Origin: Diphasiastrum complanatum
Lineage: Eukaryota > Streptophyta > Lycopodiopsida > Lycopodiales > Lycopodiaceae
Assembly: GCA_029204225.1 (NCBI GenBank)
Contig: CM055100.1
Span: 33,259,645-33,323,644, forward strand
Length of the DNA: 64,000 nt
Reading direction: 5' to 3'
This document shows, one piece after another, positions 1-12,349 of the stretch. Position numbers and translations under genes: made by a program. How positions within the stretch are numbered: the first letter of the stretch is position 1; every line of letters begins with the position of its first letter. A model generated the notes under the pieces. That model was not told the DNA's origin. It worked only from the letters and a program-made list of their open reading frames with translations, and made no database searches.

Positions 1-234
1 GGTCCATGTGCCATATTGATGATTATTGGTGGATCCTTTGATGAGCAGGCACTCTCCACGTGCCAAATCAGCTGATTAAGCATCAGCTCTTGTGTATATA
101 TGGTGGCTCATTTGGCCATTATTGACATGGAATCTAAATCTTGGTTTTGGAGCAATTCTAGTGTTTTCTCTCTATTTGTCTTGTGTTAATTTTACTTCTA
201 CTTACTTAAATTCATCTTTTGAGTGCACTCGATC
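1..234 (+). repeat. Partial copia-type LTR (3' portion)
   Basis: This stretch resembles the LTR found at about 31,205-31,345. Both share a TATA-like element, a 'catttggcca' type block, a 'tcttggttttgga' block and a 'ctctctatttgtctt'-like block in the same order. It runs straight into the protease region of the copia remnant that follows, with no primer-binding site and no gag. The element is therefore either internally deleted or rearranged here, and its left part lies outside the window. The LTR assignment rests on comparison by eye within the window. Confidence 0.5.
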
Positions 235-3164
235 CAGCAACAAGAGGAAGATGAAGCTGCCTTCATGACCAAGGTCGAAAATCTGCAAGATATTGATTCT
301 TGGTTCTTGGACTCTGGAGCAACTCAACACATGCCTCGCCATCGGGATTGGTTCCAAAGCTACAAGCCTTTTACCCATTCTAGAGTTGTGCAATTTGGAG
401 ACAACTCATCCCATTCCATTGAAGGTGAAGGAATGGTCAGGGTCGAATTTCAAAGAGGTGATATTAAGTTGTTGTCCAATGTCTTACATGTTCTAAACCT
501 TACCAAAAATCTACTTTCTATAAGCAGAATCACTAATTCAGGTTGTAGGGTAGAATTCAATATAGAAGGTTGCACCATTCTTGACAAGTCTTGAAAAATT
601 TTAGCCTTTGGGAGACATTGTGGCTATATTTATAAGCTTAGTCACTACTATTCCAATAATAGTCAAGCTCTTCACACATCTACTTTTGATTCAGCCAACA
701 TGTTGTGGCATTTCAGATTAAGCCTTTTGAACTTCAATAGTATTCAAAAAATGTCAAATTAGAATCTAGTTCAAGATCTTCCTTCCATTAACAAATTCGA
801 TACTCCTTGTGAAAGCTGTATTATCAACAAGCATGCTAGAAGTCCATTTATTTTTTATACTGTTCATACTTCTAGAGATTTGCTAGATCTAATCAAACCC
901 AAAAGAAAATAAAAGCTCTACGTCCTGATGGAGGGGGAGAATACAGCTCCACCGAGTTCAAGGAGCTTTGCAAGGCCTATGGAATACATCAACAATACAC
1001 CACTAGCTACTCACCACAGTCCAATGGAGTAGCATGAAGAAAGAATTGGACACTTATTAAAAGTGCCAAAAGCATGATGGCCCATGCTTCTCTTCCAAAG
1101 ATTTGGGCATAAGTTGTCACTACAGCTGCCTATTTGTAGAATCGATCCATCACTAAGGCCCTAAATGGCAAGACACCTTACGAGGTGTGGACTGGATCGA
1201 AACCATCACTCAAAAATATTCAAGTTTTTGGTTGCATTTCCTACGCTCATATTCCTACTGATCTAAGAAAGAAACTTGACAACAAAAGCAAAAAATCGAT
1301 TTTCATAGACTACTCTCCAGATCACAAGGCATACAAGCTCTACAATCTGGACACCCAGAAAGCATTCACCAGTAGAGATGTCATTTTTGTGGAAGACCAG
1401 TTTAACGACCACAAGGGAAAAACTCGAGAAAATTTCGATCCAAGTATCGAAAACAGCTCCAAGATCAAAAATCAGAAAATCAATACTAACTCAGAAAATG
1501 AGTCAGAACCTGAACATATCGAACAACATCAAAGGATCGAATTTTGACTCAGAAGATCGAGTCGATCCAAACAACCTCCATCCCGATTCATTTGTGTAGG
1601 AACCAAACACTGTCTCTGAGGCAATGTCAACACTCGATGCTGATCAGTGAAAAGCTGCAATGGACTCAAAATTTGATTCTCTGATCGAGAATCAAACGTG
1701 GACTATAACTGAGCTGCCAAAGGATTGAAATCCGATTCCATGCAAGTGGATATTCAAAGCGAAGTATGATGCTGAAGGAAAATTAAATCAATGCAAGGCC
1801 AAACTGGAAGCCAAGGGCTTCTCTCAGATTTCAGATCTGGATTATTTTGAAACCTTCAATCCTGTGGTAAAGCATGCTTCAATTCGTTTACTTCTTTCCT
1901 ATACAGCTGCAGTAGATCTTGAAGTTCACCAGATGGATGTCCAAACTGCTTTTCTCAATGGCACCATTGAAGAAAAAATTTATATGTCCTAGCTAGAGGG
2001 GTACGAACTGAAGTATAAGGATCACCTAGCGTGTAGAATTCACAAAGCTCTGTATGGTCTGGAACAGTCTCCAAGAGCTTGGTTTCAAAAAATTAATGCT
2101 TTCTTAATCAAGAGTGGTTTTACTCCAAACTCGGCAAACTTGAATGTTTATTTCAAGTCTATATTGAATTTCTTCATCATCATCTGAACTCTTTATGTAG
2201 ATGATACATTACTGTTTAGTAACAATACAAATTTGTTGAAGGATACCAAATGCATGCTAGCACATAATAGAAAATGACTGATATGGGTCCAACCCATCGG
2301 AATTCAGATTTTTTGAATTCAATCCAATAGATAGATCTTCATTAGTTAGCAGAGATATCTAACTAATGTGGTAGAGAAATATAAAATGGTCGATTGCAAA
2401 CCGAGCCACTTCTCACTCAACCCTGGTCTGAAGTTGTCAAGGGAGCAATGCCCAAAATATGAGTCAGAGAAGGAGGAAATGAAGTAGTATCCATTTCACT
2501 CCATCATCAGGTCACTCATGTATGTTATGCTCTGCACTCGACCCGATCTTGCTTACTCAATCAGCTCTCTCAACCAATTTCTATCAAATCTGGGTCTAGT
2601 CCATTGGAAGGCTCTCATGAAAGTCATAAAGTATGTTCAAGCTACAAAACATCTCAGCATATGTTATGGAGGTGGATTTGCCAACATTCTAGATGGCTAC
2701 ATAGATGCAGACTTGGCAGGAGATATCGATACTAGAAAATTGACATTTGGGTTTGTATTCAATCAAGGCCCGATTTCATGGAACAGCTGAAAACATACCT
2801 CAGTAGCATTGTCTTGAATATATATAGCTACCACGAATGCTACCAAGGAGGCTTTGGCTGAGGATCCTGCTTGCAGATATCAAAATTATCCAGTCACATC
2901 CAATGACCCTCTATTGTGACAATCAAAGCACCATTGCACTACCTCTGAATCCAATATTTCACTCTCGAAGCAAGCATATCAAAATCAGGTTTCACTACCT
3001 TGGAGAAAAAGTGCAAAGCAATGAAATTTCTTTGGTTTACTGCAGGATAGAATTACAAGCAGCAGATTACTTCACCAAGGCACTATCAAAGGAGCATCAT
3101 CTCATATTTAACAATTTTTTAAATCTGAATATCAAAGTTTTTCAAGATTCACATCAAGGGGGAG
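235..3164 (+). pseudogene. Ty1/copia retrotransposon pol remnant (PR-INT-RT-RNaseH)
   Basis: This is a broken copia polyprotein read in shifting frames. In order it shows an aspartic protease with the DSGA motif (about 310), a weak pre-integrase segment (about 700-850), scraps of integrase core and C-terminus (about 900-1,500), RT starting near 1,650 with QMDVQTAFLNG and LYVDDTLLF signatures (about 1,930 and 2,190), and RNase H with the R-DLAY, DADLAG and CDNQ blocks (about 2,535-2,930). It ends at a polypurine tract, aaggggga, near 3,156-3,164. In-frame stops are numerous (for example after the LDKS end at 594 and in the integrase and RT), and gag is absent. The open stretches 223-594, 1,185-1,547, 2,518-2,790 and 2,837-3,202 are its surviving pieces. 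In an intact element these domains would cleave the polyprotein, copy the RNA and insert the cDNA; here none is complete. Confidence 0.9.
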
Positions 3165-4020
3165 TATTGGAATTCATGCTCAAACCCAATTCCATTAGGT
3201 AATGAGCATCTTGAAAAATCTTGTTTATACCTATCCTTGAAAAAATACAAAAAAAAATGAAAGTTTGAAAATTTTTTATAGTAGAAACTCGACTCGCATT
3301 TTTCAGAATTTTTCGATATTGTATCAACTCGAAAAATCTGAAATTTTTTTATATCCAAAAATTAGAATTTTTAAATATTGTATCGACTCAAAAAATTCGA
3401 GATTTTTCGATATCAAAAAGTTAGAATTTTTTGATACCGTATCGACTTGAGAAATTTATAATTTTTTTGAGACCCAAAAATCAGAATTTTTTGATACGAG
3501 ATTGACACGAAAAATCCGTAATTTTTCAAGTCATTGTAATTTTTGAGTCACTGTATATTTTCTGAGTCTTTGTATATTCTTGAGTCTTTGTAAAATTCGA
3601 TATTGTGAGAACTCTGACCCTCGTTGCGACGCTGATAGTCCACCTACTCTTGTACATACATTCACTGTAAAATGACGGCTATCTATTGCAGGATGGATGT
3701 AGTTAATTAAGTAGATTAATGTCAGTTTTCAGTGTACTGATTATTTGACTACCAATCATCAAGGAAGATCTGCACTGGAGTCAATGCACTGATCAGGTTA
3801 TCATCCTACAGACATTATGTTGTAAATAGAAAAGTTCAATTTTTTGAGTTTTCAAGTGATCATCAACGAACTCAGCTAAAGTCATTTTGTGCCTACTGAT
3901 TTGTGCCAACTTCAAACTCTTGTACTCACATTTTTTATAATTATCAGAGTGCAAATTTTTGTCTACATTGTTGTTCTATTGCACATTTGGTATTCGATTT
4001 CATCTTGAATGCATTGTTGA
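3165..4020 (+). repeat. Probable 3' LTR of the copia remnant, with internal tandem repeats
   Basis: The sequence begins directly after the polypurine tract with TATTGGAATTC, which looks like a TG-start LTR with one substitution. Between about 3,306 and 3,540 it carries four degenerate tandem copies of a 57-60 bp unit, each beginning (c/t)agaattttt(t/c)gata. Next come three short repeats of the type gagtctttgtatatt. A block near 3,921-3,990 (cttgtactcac ... tcagagtgcaaatttt) resembles 25,570-25,640, suggesting a related LTR there. The right edge is uncertain. Confidence 0.45.
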
Positions 4021-6809
4021 TAACTATTGCACTTCCAATCCATCGACCACCTACTCCACTTCCGCTGCACATCTCGATTTCTCTGATTTCTAACATGTAT
4101 CACATCTCAAGAAGACTGATGCAGATAAAAGCACTTGATAGTTGAACTCACAAGCTGATCGACAAAAGAAGATGGTTAGCATCACCCCCTCAAAGGGTGT
4201 TGATCCCAGATTGATACTACAACAAATGCAGCTGACAAAACTTGAAACCAAAGATTCTGGATCCGTCGCTTGGGGGCCATGCGACCTAGTGGAGATCGCC
4301 TATGTTAGCCGAATTTTTGACACCAAAAATTGGGCTAATTTTGGAGCTTAATTTTGCTATGATGTAGAAATCGGCATGTAAAAGCCACAAAATTTCAATG
4401 TAAAATAGCTAAAAATCGCCAATAGTTAGGGGTCCCAGCCCACCCATAATGTGGCAAGAGAAGTAATTATGGCCTTAGAATTGGTCCTTAAAATTTTTGA
4501 TGGCCTTTAAAAATCGGCCCATAGGATATTTTGGCTATTACGCCAACTTTTGCAATGTACTGTGACTTTTGATACTAATATAAAACCGAGGTACTATGCA
4601 AAAACTCGACAAAGTCCAAAAGCAAGAGAAAGGAATCTATAAAGTACAAAATCAAACAATGGATTCCAATACTTTGAATGAAGCAATTGGCAGTTTTATG
4701 ATTTGGCATATTCAAGATGTGAAAGTCAGAGATAATGACACAAGAATGATCACTTCATTGCCAATTATCAAAACTCAAATCATAATAGCATGAATAACAA
4801 AAATAGTAGGACAACGCAAGTCATGTGTCGAATTGTCGAATGTAGTATGTATTGCTGAATGATGAAAATACATCCGCTTCTACCGTTGTCTACTCTAATT
4901 GCACTATAATAATAGCGCATCCTATAAATTTCGCTCTTACACCAGTTGTAATCGCGATAGCTTATTGGTGATTAGTCTACGACTATGGTGGAACAAAGAG
5001 AAGAAGAATGAATGAATGAATACTTCTGATGAATAACTACAAAACTTGTTGATAACAACATTGATAATATAAATTGATCTACTAATCTATTTATAGTTGT
5101 TGATGGCACAACCCTAATAGGATGCGTCGTTCTCCACTTGGCAAGTGCCACATGGACTTAAGAGATTGGACCTAAAATATGTAGTGGATAAGAATCCACT
5201 ATCAAATTTGATTCACTCACTATTTGGTAACCCTTGACACTTGATTTGATTGTATGTCGACAATACGTGTATTTCTACATACGGTCTTTGACACCTTCGA
5301 CATTGTCTCGACAATGCGCGTACAATTGTAGAGTAATTCCACATTACAAAATGATTTAAGGAATGACATCTAACAAAGATAAGTGAATATGATTAAATGA
5401 CTAAACTCATTGGCCCCTTCCTTGCTGGTTTCAAACATGTGAGAGCCACACTTTGACTTTGGATAAGTCTCGCAAGAGGCCTACCAAATTGGCCTAAGTT
5501 GGTATTTGTAAATTTTCAATTTTTGAATCTCTCAAAAGAACTTCCATCTATGATAATAAATTTTTTCTTCATTAAAAATAACACATTTAGCAAATCATAC
5601 ATTTTATTTTGAGAACAACAACTTGCCAAATCACATTGATAAAAAAAACAATAGAAGCCTCATGACTTTTCACCTCTTTTTGCAAGACCTTGTGAAGAAA
5701 ACTATTAAGTTCCTATGGTAGAAAGCCCTTTCTTGATTTCTTCTCCAAAGTAGAAGTACAACAATAGGAGTGGCAACTCAATCACCACCTAGCCATGAGC
5801 ATCTAGTGACTTGATATACCAGCTGGCATCCCTGAAATTAGATGAAGCACCATGAACAACAGAGCAAATAGTGATTTGTTGCACAAGCTAGTTGCAAATA
5901 GATCTCAAAGAAGAAGGATCTGCACCAACAATCACTTGAAGCCAACAGGTTTCTCTCAATTTTTAGCCCACAATATTGTGTGTCAATAGACTGGTATTTC
6001 TCTCACAATACGTTGTGTCTCTCACTCTTAGAATTGGTTCTATTTGAAGATACAAAAGTGTCTAAGAACCTTAGCCTACAAGGTTTAGAAAGTCACCTCT
6101 CTTGGATGGATCGAGTCCCGAGACCATCTAGATATTGGACTTGGCATGCATAGGATGGGTTGTAGTGGAGCGGGACATCATGGCTAGGAACTTAGGGAGG
6201 TTTATCTGCCATGTCACAAGCGTATCTCACAACATGGAGGTGATTATGGATTCACTCTACAGATGAGAGGTCATAATCATGCTAGTTTTAATGATGTTTA
6301 TGTAAACAATATGTTAGATCGTGTAGGGTATGTTGGTTACAATATGCATGTTGTGAATGTTAAAGAATCAATTTTTGGGTGAAGATGGCAAATCTAGTTT
6401 TCTTAGCGTTTAGTAAGAATATATGAAAACCTCTTGAGCCATATTAAGAAACTTGTCATGGTGGATGATTAATGAGAGAGCTCAATATTTCTGGATGGGA
6501 TGTAATTATTGTCAAAATATGCTTTCTTGTAGAGCTAAAAAAAATCTTGACAAGTGATGATTTTTTATGAGATTCATGACAAAGATTGAAACTTCATATT
6601 CTTTCTCATAGACTACATTATGAGACATAAATTGGAGCATTTCTAATAATGGAGTAGTGTTGTCCCTCCTTGTTTGGCTTTGTGCATGTGTATAAATAAA
6701 ATTCTATCGATGTGTGTTTTATGACAATCTTGTGCAATTTCTAGACACACTTGATTTGATTACTTGCCACACACGCATGCTCAAGGTATGACCAATACAA
6801 GCACATGCT

Positions 6810-6835
6810 CACACACACACACACACACACACACA
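6810..6835. repeat. (CA)13 microsatellite
   Basis: An uninterrupted CA dinucleotide run in spacer DNA. Confidence 0.95.
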
Positions 6836-7926
6836 TACATTGGGTTCAAACATGATATTCCTTTTTGAAGTGCTTAACTATTATTATGATCCTAAAGACT
6901 CATCATGGAATGACAAAACCTTATTCACATAAAATTTCAAATGACCAAGCTTCGTCATCCATGAGAAGTCAAGTAAAATATTCCAACAATCCATGTGTGC
7001 CATAAAGTGTTTTTCTTTTTTTAAGGCTCTAAGAAGTAAGTTTGCACATCTTGGAAGTAGCCAATCATGCATATAGAAACAATAATATCCTTGCTTCCAT
7101 TTAAATTTGCACATCATCATCATTATAATGATCACCGTATGCATAGGAGTGCAATTGATATCTAGACCTTGAAAAATGAGGAAAAGGGTTTCAACTAACA
7201 TCTTGCTACCATTACAAATGATGGTGGTTTGGAAATTGAAAACATTCATATCTTAAGGTCAAATTTAATATCTATAGATGTTGGCCATTTGAGCTTGTAA
7301 CTTTGAATTTGAGAATTGTTGACGATTACTTTGAGGCCAATATTGGATGGGATGAATAGTGAAAATAATTTATATTGAGTAAAGGTGTTATTTTCTTGAA
7401 CCAAGCTAACAATTCCGCACACGATGCTTTCTGGTAATATCAGGGCACACACAATGAAATGAAATTATATATTATAGTTTTACGTAGTGGGTGAGTTAAA
7501 TAAGAGCTGGAAGTGTGACCACATAGGTGTAGGCTCACATCACAACTGTTGCATGAGTGGACATTTGAAGCCTTGTGTCACTCAACTTGGCCTTACATGT
7601 AATATAAAGTCTACAATATTGTACTTAACAAAGTTAGTTGAATTAGGTATCGTTGTAAAAAAGCATACGATATAACATGATGATGTGGTTATGATTCTAT
7701 GACCACAAAGTGTAATTAACTTTGGATCCAAAAAGCCCAAGAAAAAAAAGGCTCCTTTTGCATTGAGTACGTGATAAGACGTCCACATTTTTTTATAACT
7801 TTCAGCAAGCTATAGCTCTTTTTGGCACATTTCTAGGGCACACCAAAAAACACTAATTAACTAGTATTAAAGCACAATTTTCCTTAGAATCAAGCACCTT
7901 TACCTTGGGAATCTTCAAGAAGGCCT

Positions 7927-7930
<4 letters not shown>

Positions 7931-7969
<39 letters not shown>
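7931..7969. repeat. (GA)n microsatellite
   Basis: An uninterrupted GA run of 39 bases. It is read through by a spurious open frame that encodes alternating Arg-Glu. Confidence 0.95.
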
Positions 7970-7973
<4 letters not shown>

Positions 7974-8529
7974 CATACCTCCGCCTCTAGGTGTGCCATG
8001 TTTCACATTAAGGGTTGTTTAAAAAGCCTAAGTGCGATGCCACGTTGCACATTAACAATTTTAAAAACCCTAAAATGTGGTGATCAAAGTTCAAGTTTGA
8101 GCGAGCTACCCTTTAAAAATACGACAGGCTTACTTACCCTTGAAAACTGACATGTGGCCTTGCATTTGACCCCCCATAAGCCAAAATTGAAACAGGTGGA
8201 CCTCAAGGATGGGTGCAAAAGATTGTGTAAATAAATGGAGCGCATAGCATACAAGGGATGGCGAGGCCTAAATCAAATTGAGGTTTTGAAGGGCTGATGA
8301 GGCCTATACTTTTTAGGGTTCTAGAGAAATATGAACAAAATATAATGATAATCATTGAAAGGAAACGTAGCAGAGCCATAAAAGAAGAGAGAAGCTTGCA
8401 AAAATGCACTTAGTTTCCTTTGTGCTACAATTTGTGTGAGAACTATTTCTTCTCATCTGATTTGCCGGGAGAGCGACACAGATCGAAGATAGTTAGAAAG
8501 ATGCTTTCAGGATCGGCAGAGCTTAAAGG

Positions 8530-8691
8530 ATGAAGGACATCTTTCCTTTTCGGTCTACTATCGCCCACGGTATGGACTTTCCCGTTGGTCTTGTGAATTT
8601 AGAGAAGATTAAGGCTAGTGATTTGGAAGTAAAGACAGAAATACATCGAGATTTGGGATCCACCAAGTGCAATATCCATGCGAATAGTTAA
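8530..8691 (+). other. Possible small exon or short ORF (53 codons)
   Basis: An ATG-started frame of 53 codons runs without a stop and has more even codon use than its surroundings. A potential donor, gtaaag, follows the codon for Glu-37 near 8,630. It has no recognised motif. It lies near a second exon-like block at 9,910-9,972, so the region could be the remains of a small spliced gene. I could not join the two blocks in frame with confidence. Confidence 0.15.
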
Positions 8692-9909
8692 AGTTTGTAG
8701 TTTACGAAGCTTGAATTCCAAAGCTGCTTTTCCTTCTTTACTTTTGACGTTTTACATTAATCAGCTTCACAGATAGTTGTTTGGTTAATGCGGTTCACAT
8801 TTGTTCAACATCGTTAATGAAGAAATCGGTACCACCGGTTTAAGTTGTGAGATGATTTAGTCAGTTGTGCATTCGTTACTTTTATAGATTTCGTGCAGCA
8901 TTTCCTAGTCTTTTATTTCATGTAGGCTTTGCTCGTACATTAAACTGCTTATTTGCCTTATTTCGCTATTTGCTTGTGCTCTGAACCATTACACCTGTTC
9001 TGTGTTCTTCAGAGTCGGTGGTAGGCGAGGCGTGAGTTTCTCGTTGACTTTAGAGAGGCCTTTTGGTTTTCCAACTCCCGACGATCAATGTCGTTTGGAA
9101 ATAGCTATTTCTCTTTCTCTTTTCTGTTTTGTTTTATGATTCGAACATAATTAGGGTTGAGCATTTGTGACTTGGTACTCTTTACGGTGCTCAAACATTT
9201 CCATTCGACATTTGATCCTGTTACCAGATGCTTCATACTACAGTCACTTTCACAGTGCCAATTCTCAAATGGTTTCCAGTTCACTGGCCTTCCTTCGGAA
9301 CTCTTCCTCAGATTGATTACTCTCTTGCATTAGCTTTCAAGATTTCTTTTTTTAATATAAGTTGAACTGTTTCTGTGTTTGATGTTTGTTGTTTTAGCTA
9401 CGAATATGGAAACATTTAAGCTGGCAAGAATTTGGAAGATTTTTATTGTGCAGTATTTGGCTACTTTGAGTGATACGGTCTTGCTTTACGTATCATGCAC
9501 TAATTTGTTTTGATCGTGCTCAAAGGCATATAAAATAAGCATGCTGAATCCATTCTAAAACTCAATTTTGATCTAGAGATCATATGGAAAACATTTCTGT
9601 TAGTTCTTGGGTGCGCTAGAATTTTTTTTCCTCTGTGCTAAACAGCCAGTTCTGCAATCAGTTATAGCCTACAGCTACTTTGTAAAACTTATTTGGGTCA
9701 TGTGTGCAACTGCTCACCCTTCATCAGTCACCTTTCAAAGCACTAGTGTGGTGCATCTCTGAGCTCGTGACTACCTCATTAGAGAGCATAAGGTGTACGG
9801 TGTTTCTTCGTGTAGAGCTTATTTTCAACCAAGGAAACGAAAGTTTTCATTGCTAAGACCTGTAGCGTATCATTTTTTTGTATTTTACTTAATATTTCCT
9901 CCTTTAGCT
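8692..9909. other. Spacer or possible intronic sequence
   Basis: T-rich sequence typical of plant introns or spacers. A splice-acceptor-like ttcttcag lies near 9,012, but no convincing coding frame follows it. Confidence 0.3.
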
Positions 9910-9972
9910 GACAACGAGCACAAGGAATTGATCAAGTATTTGGCAGGAAAGAAGAGAAAGGATATGGCTTGA
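9910..9972 (+). other. Possible terminal exon (Lys-rich C-terminus)
   Basis: A pyrimidine-rich tract ending in tttag is followed by a frame encoding 20 residues (DNEHKELIKY, then LAGKKRKDMA) and a TGA stop. The charged, Lys-rich composition ending in a basic KKRK patch looks like a real protein C-terminus. No upstream exon with matching phase was found, and the protein family is not recognised. Confidence 0.2.
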
Positions 9973-12349
9973 AATACTGCGTAAGGAAAGGAAAGTCATG
10001 AAGGCTGTGTGAAACCTACAATTGAGTCAACTGAGGTTACAAGTGGATTTTGTTGTGGGAACCTAAGCCAATCCAGAGACATGCATAGACATTGAGGCAC
10101 AAAGCAACATTTAGATATGGACTCCATGAAACTAGCTTGTGAACAAGCATGCTAGCTTTGAACGATCCATAGTCACAAGCTTGAATTTGAATTGCGATTC
10201 AAATTGATTCAATTTTTTTTTGAAAGTTTGATCGTCCTATTGCAAAACGATTTAAATAACCCAAATTTCTTTTTAAATGAAAGAAAAGGGAAAAATTTAA
10301 AATTTTGGAAATCTTTTTCTTAGGAAAATGCAAATCTTTTTTATTTGATTTGAAAGTGTTCTAATGCTGATTATCATAACTATGGAACGATCATGTAATT
10401 ACTTAAAAGTGATAGAAAAACTTAGCCACAATTTATTAGATTATCCACATCAAGTCTGATTCTGCTTAAAGATCCATGCCAACCAGTGCAAGGGTGCAAA
10501 TAACTCATTCAGTCCCAGTACCAAGAACTAACCATGCAATCCAAATCAGTAAACTCAAAAACACAATATTGATATTCTTTGCTGAATACATATGACTATT
10601 GGGCTAAACAACCGTGGTATCTTTGCCAACTCTAAAAGTAGCCCTTACACAATAGCCATAGTCATCTGGAGCTAGAAAGCTAACCAACATAGCTGGTATG
10701 TGACAGTGACTGGCTCATTCATAAATGACAAGTCAGAGGTTTAATTAGACTAAATTTAGCATGCTAGATCCTCCAAAGGCCAAAGGCTTAGCCATATTCA
10801 TCTAAACTTGTTTTGGGACTTTGGACACAAAGATGGGTTATTGAGGAGTGTCACCAAGATGCTAGCACTACCATTTGCCATCAGCACACACCACTTTGTT
10901 TAAATAATGTCTCAAACAAAAATGCTTCAACTTGGACCTAGCATAGAGATGAAATCAAAATGGTAATTGGCCCCAAAACCTAATAAAGTAGTCTGTATCC
11001 CTCTATTGATCTCCATCGAATGCTAAAGCTATTAACTAATGCTATGTAGTAAGTAGTTAGCAATTCAACAACTGCTTAACTTTAGTCAGGTTATTGGCTT
11101 GTTTGTGAATAGCCATTTAGCTCATTTGCATTGTGAAGGAGGCCCTCCACTCTTTCTTGTGAATGAATGTAAGCCATACGGATGATTATTGCTAGGTCTC
11201 ACATGCACAGTCCGCATGCATCCAGTCCTATGTTGATGTCTATGATGATTTGTGTATTTTTTTTTATTGGATTTCAATGCCAGTTTGATGGATATTGTGG
11301 TTGGATTTGCTTCTCTTGTGTCATCGATGTAGATGCTTGTGTTTCGTTTCTCTTCATTTTGTAGCTTAATTCTTGTAATCATTGCTCTATTCTTGGGTTA
11401 GGCACATGGGATTTGTGGCAATAGAGCATTAGATAAATTCGAGATCCACAATTGACATTCATGAATTGATTGAAGCATGCAAGTAGGAATAAACTTTTGA
11501 GGTTTATCCTTTTTTTTAACTTTGGTTGATTTATTTTTTTATCAATTTGTTTATGACATAAGATTTGAGAAAAACACTTAACGGAACTAAATTGAAACTA
11601 GGGTACTCTAATGTACTAGAGAAATTCCTTGTGTTTGACTCATCTAAGTTGGAAAAAAGATTGACAATCGTCATTCTTATTATCAACATTGTGGAACAAT
11701 TGCTTTTGATATAGCTTTTGTATAATTGGACTTGGCTAGGACATCACTCGATTCGAAATGGAATATGATATAAATATGTGACTTCAAGGAGGTATCAGCA
11801 TTTATTGATTCATGTAAATTGAAGCGATTATACGTTAAGGAAACGACACAATAAAATTGTTGTAAGCTATGGTCTGGCCTAGCTCGATAATCCTGAGAGA
11901 AATGCTAAAAATAAGTGTTTCAATGCGCTTCAAAGCCAATTAGAAATTTTTGTCTTGTTAATAGTGAACCAGATATGGTGCAAAATGCATCAAAAATTTG
12001 GAAATTTAATCCCCTACCGATCTCTATCTCCACATAACAAAAATATCACAAATAATGGGATCAATATTGAGTTCCAATGGATTAAAAACCAAAACTTTCA
12101 AAAAATATGTGAGTCCAAGGTTACAATGATCAATTTATTCATCGATTTTTCACATATCTTGAGCAATTTTTGGCCAAATCCAAAAACATATATACCTTGA
12201 AAAAGCTAAGTACAGGATATTTGCAGTAAACCATGTTCTGAGAGTTTCGCATAACACTTTATGCTGTGAAAATCTATATCGAGTTTTTGGATCTATAACC
12301 CACAACTCCTACACCAATCGATGATTGTTTTATACTATACTTTCTTTCA
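9973..12349. other. AT-rich spacer, nothing recognised
   Basis: Only short open frames without motifs occur here (for example 11,122-11,382 and 11,955-12,200). I see no RNA gene, LTR end or tandem repeat. Confidence 0.5.

Larger units (their letters stand above)
4021..8400. other. Gene-poor spacer with microsatellites
   Basis: I see no supportable gene here. The open frames (for example 4,142-4,351, 6,884-7,249 and 7,905-8,150) are short, lack recognisable motifs and have spacer-like composition. Two simple repeats lie within it and are listed separately. Confidence 0.5.
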
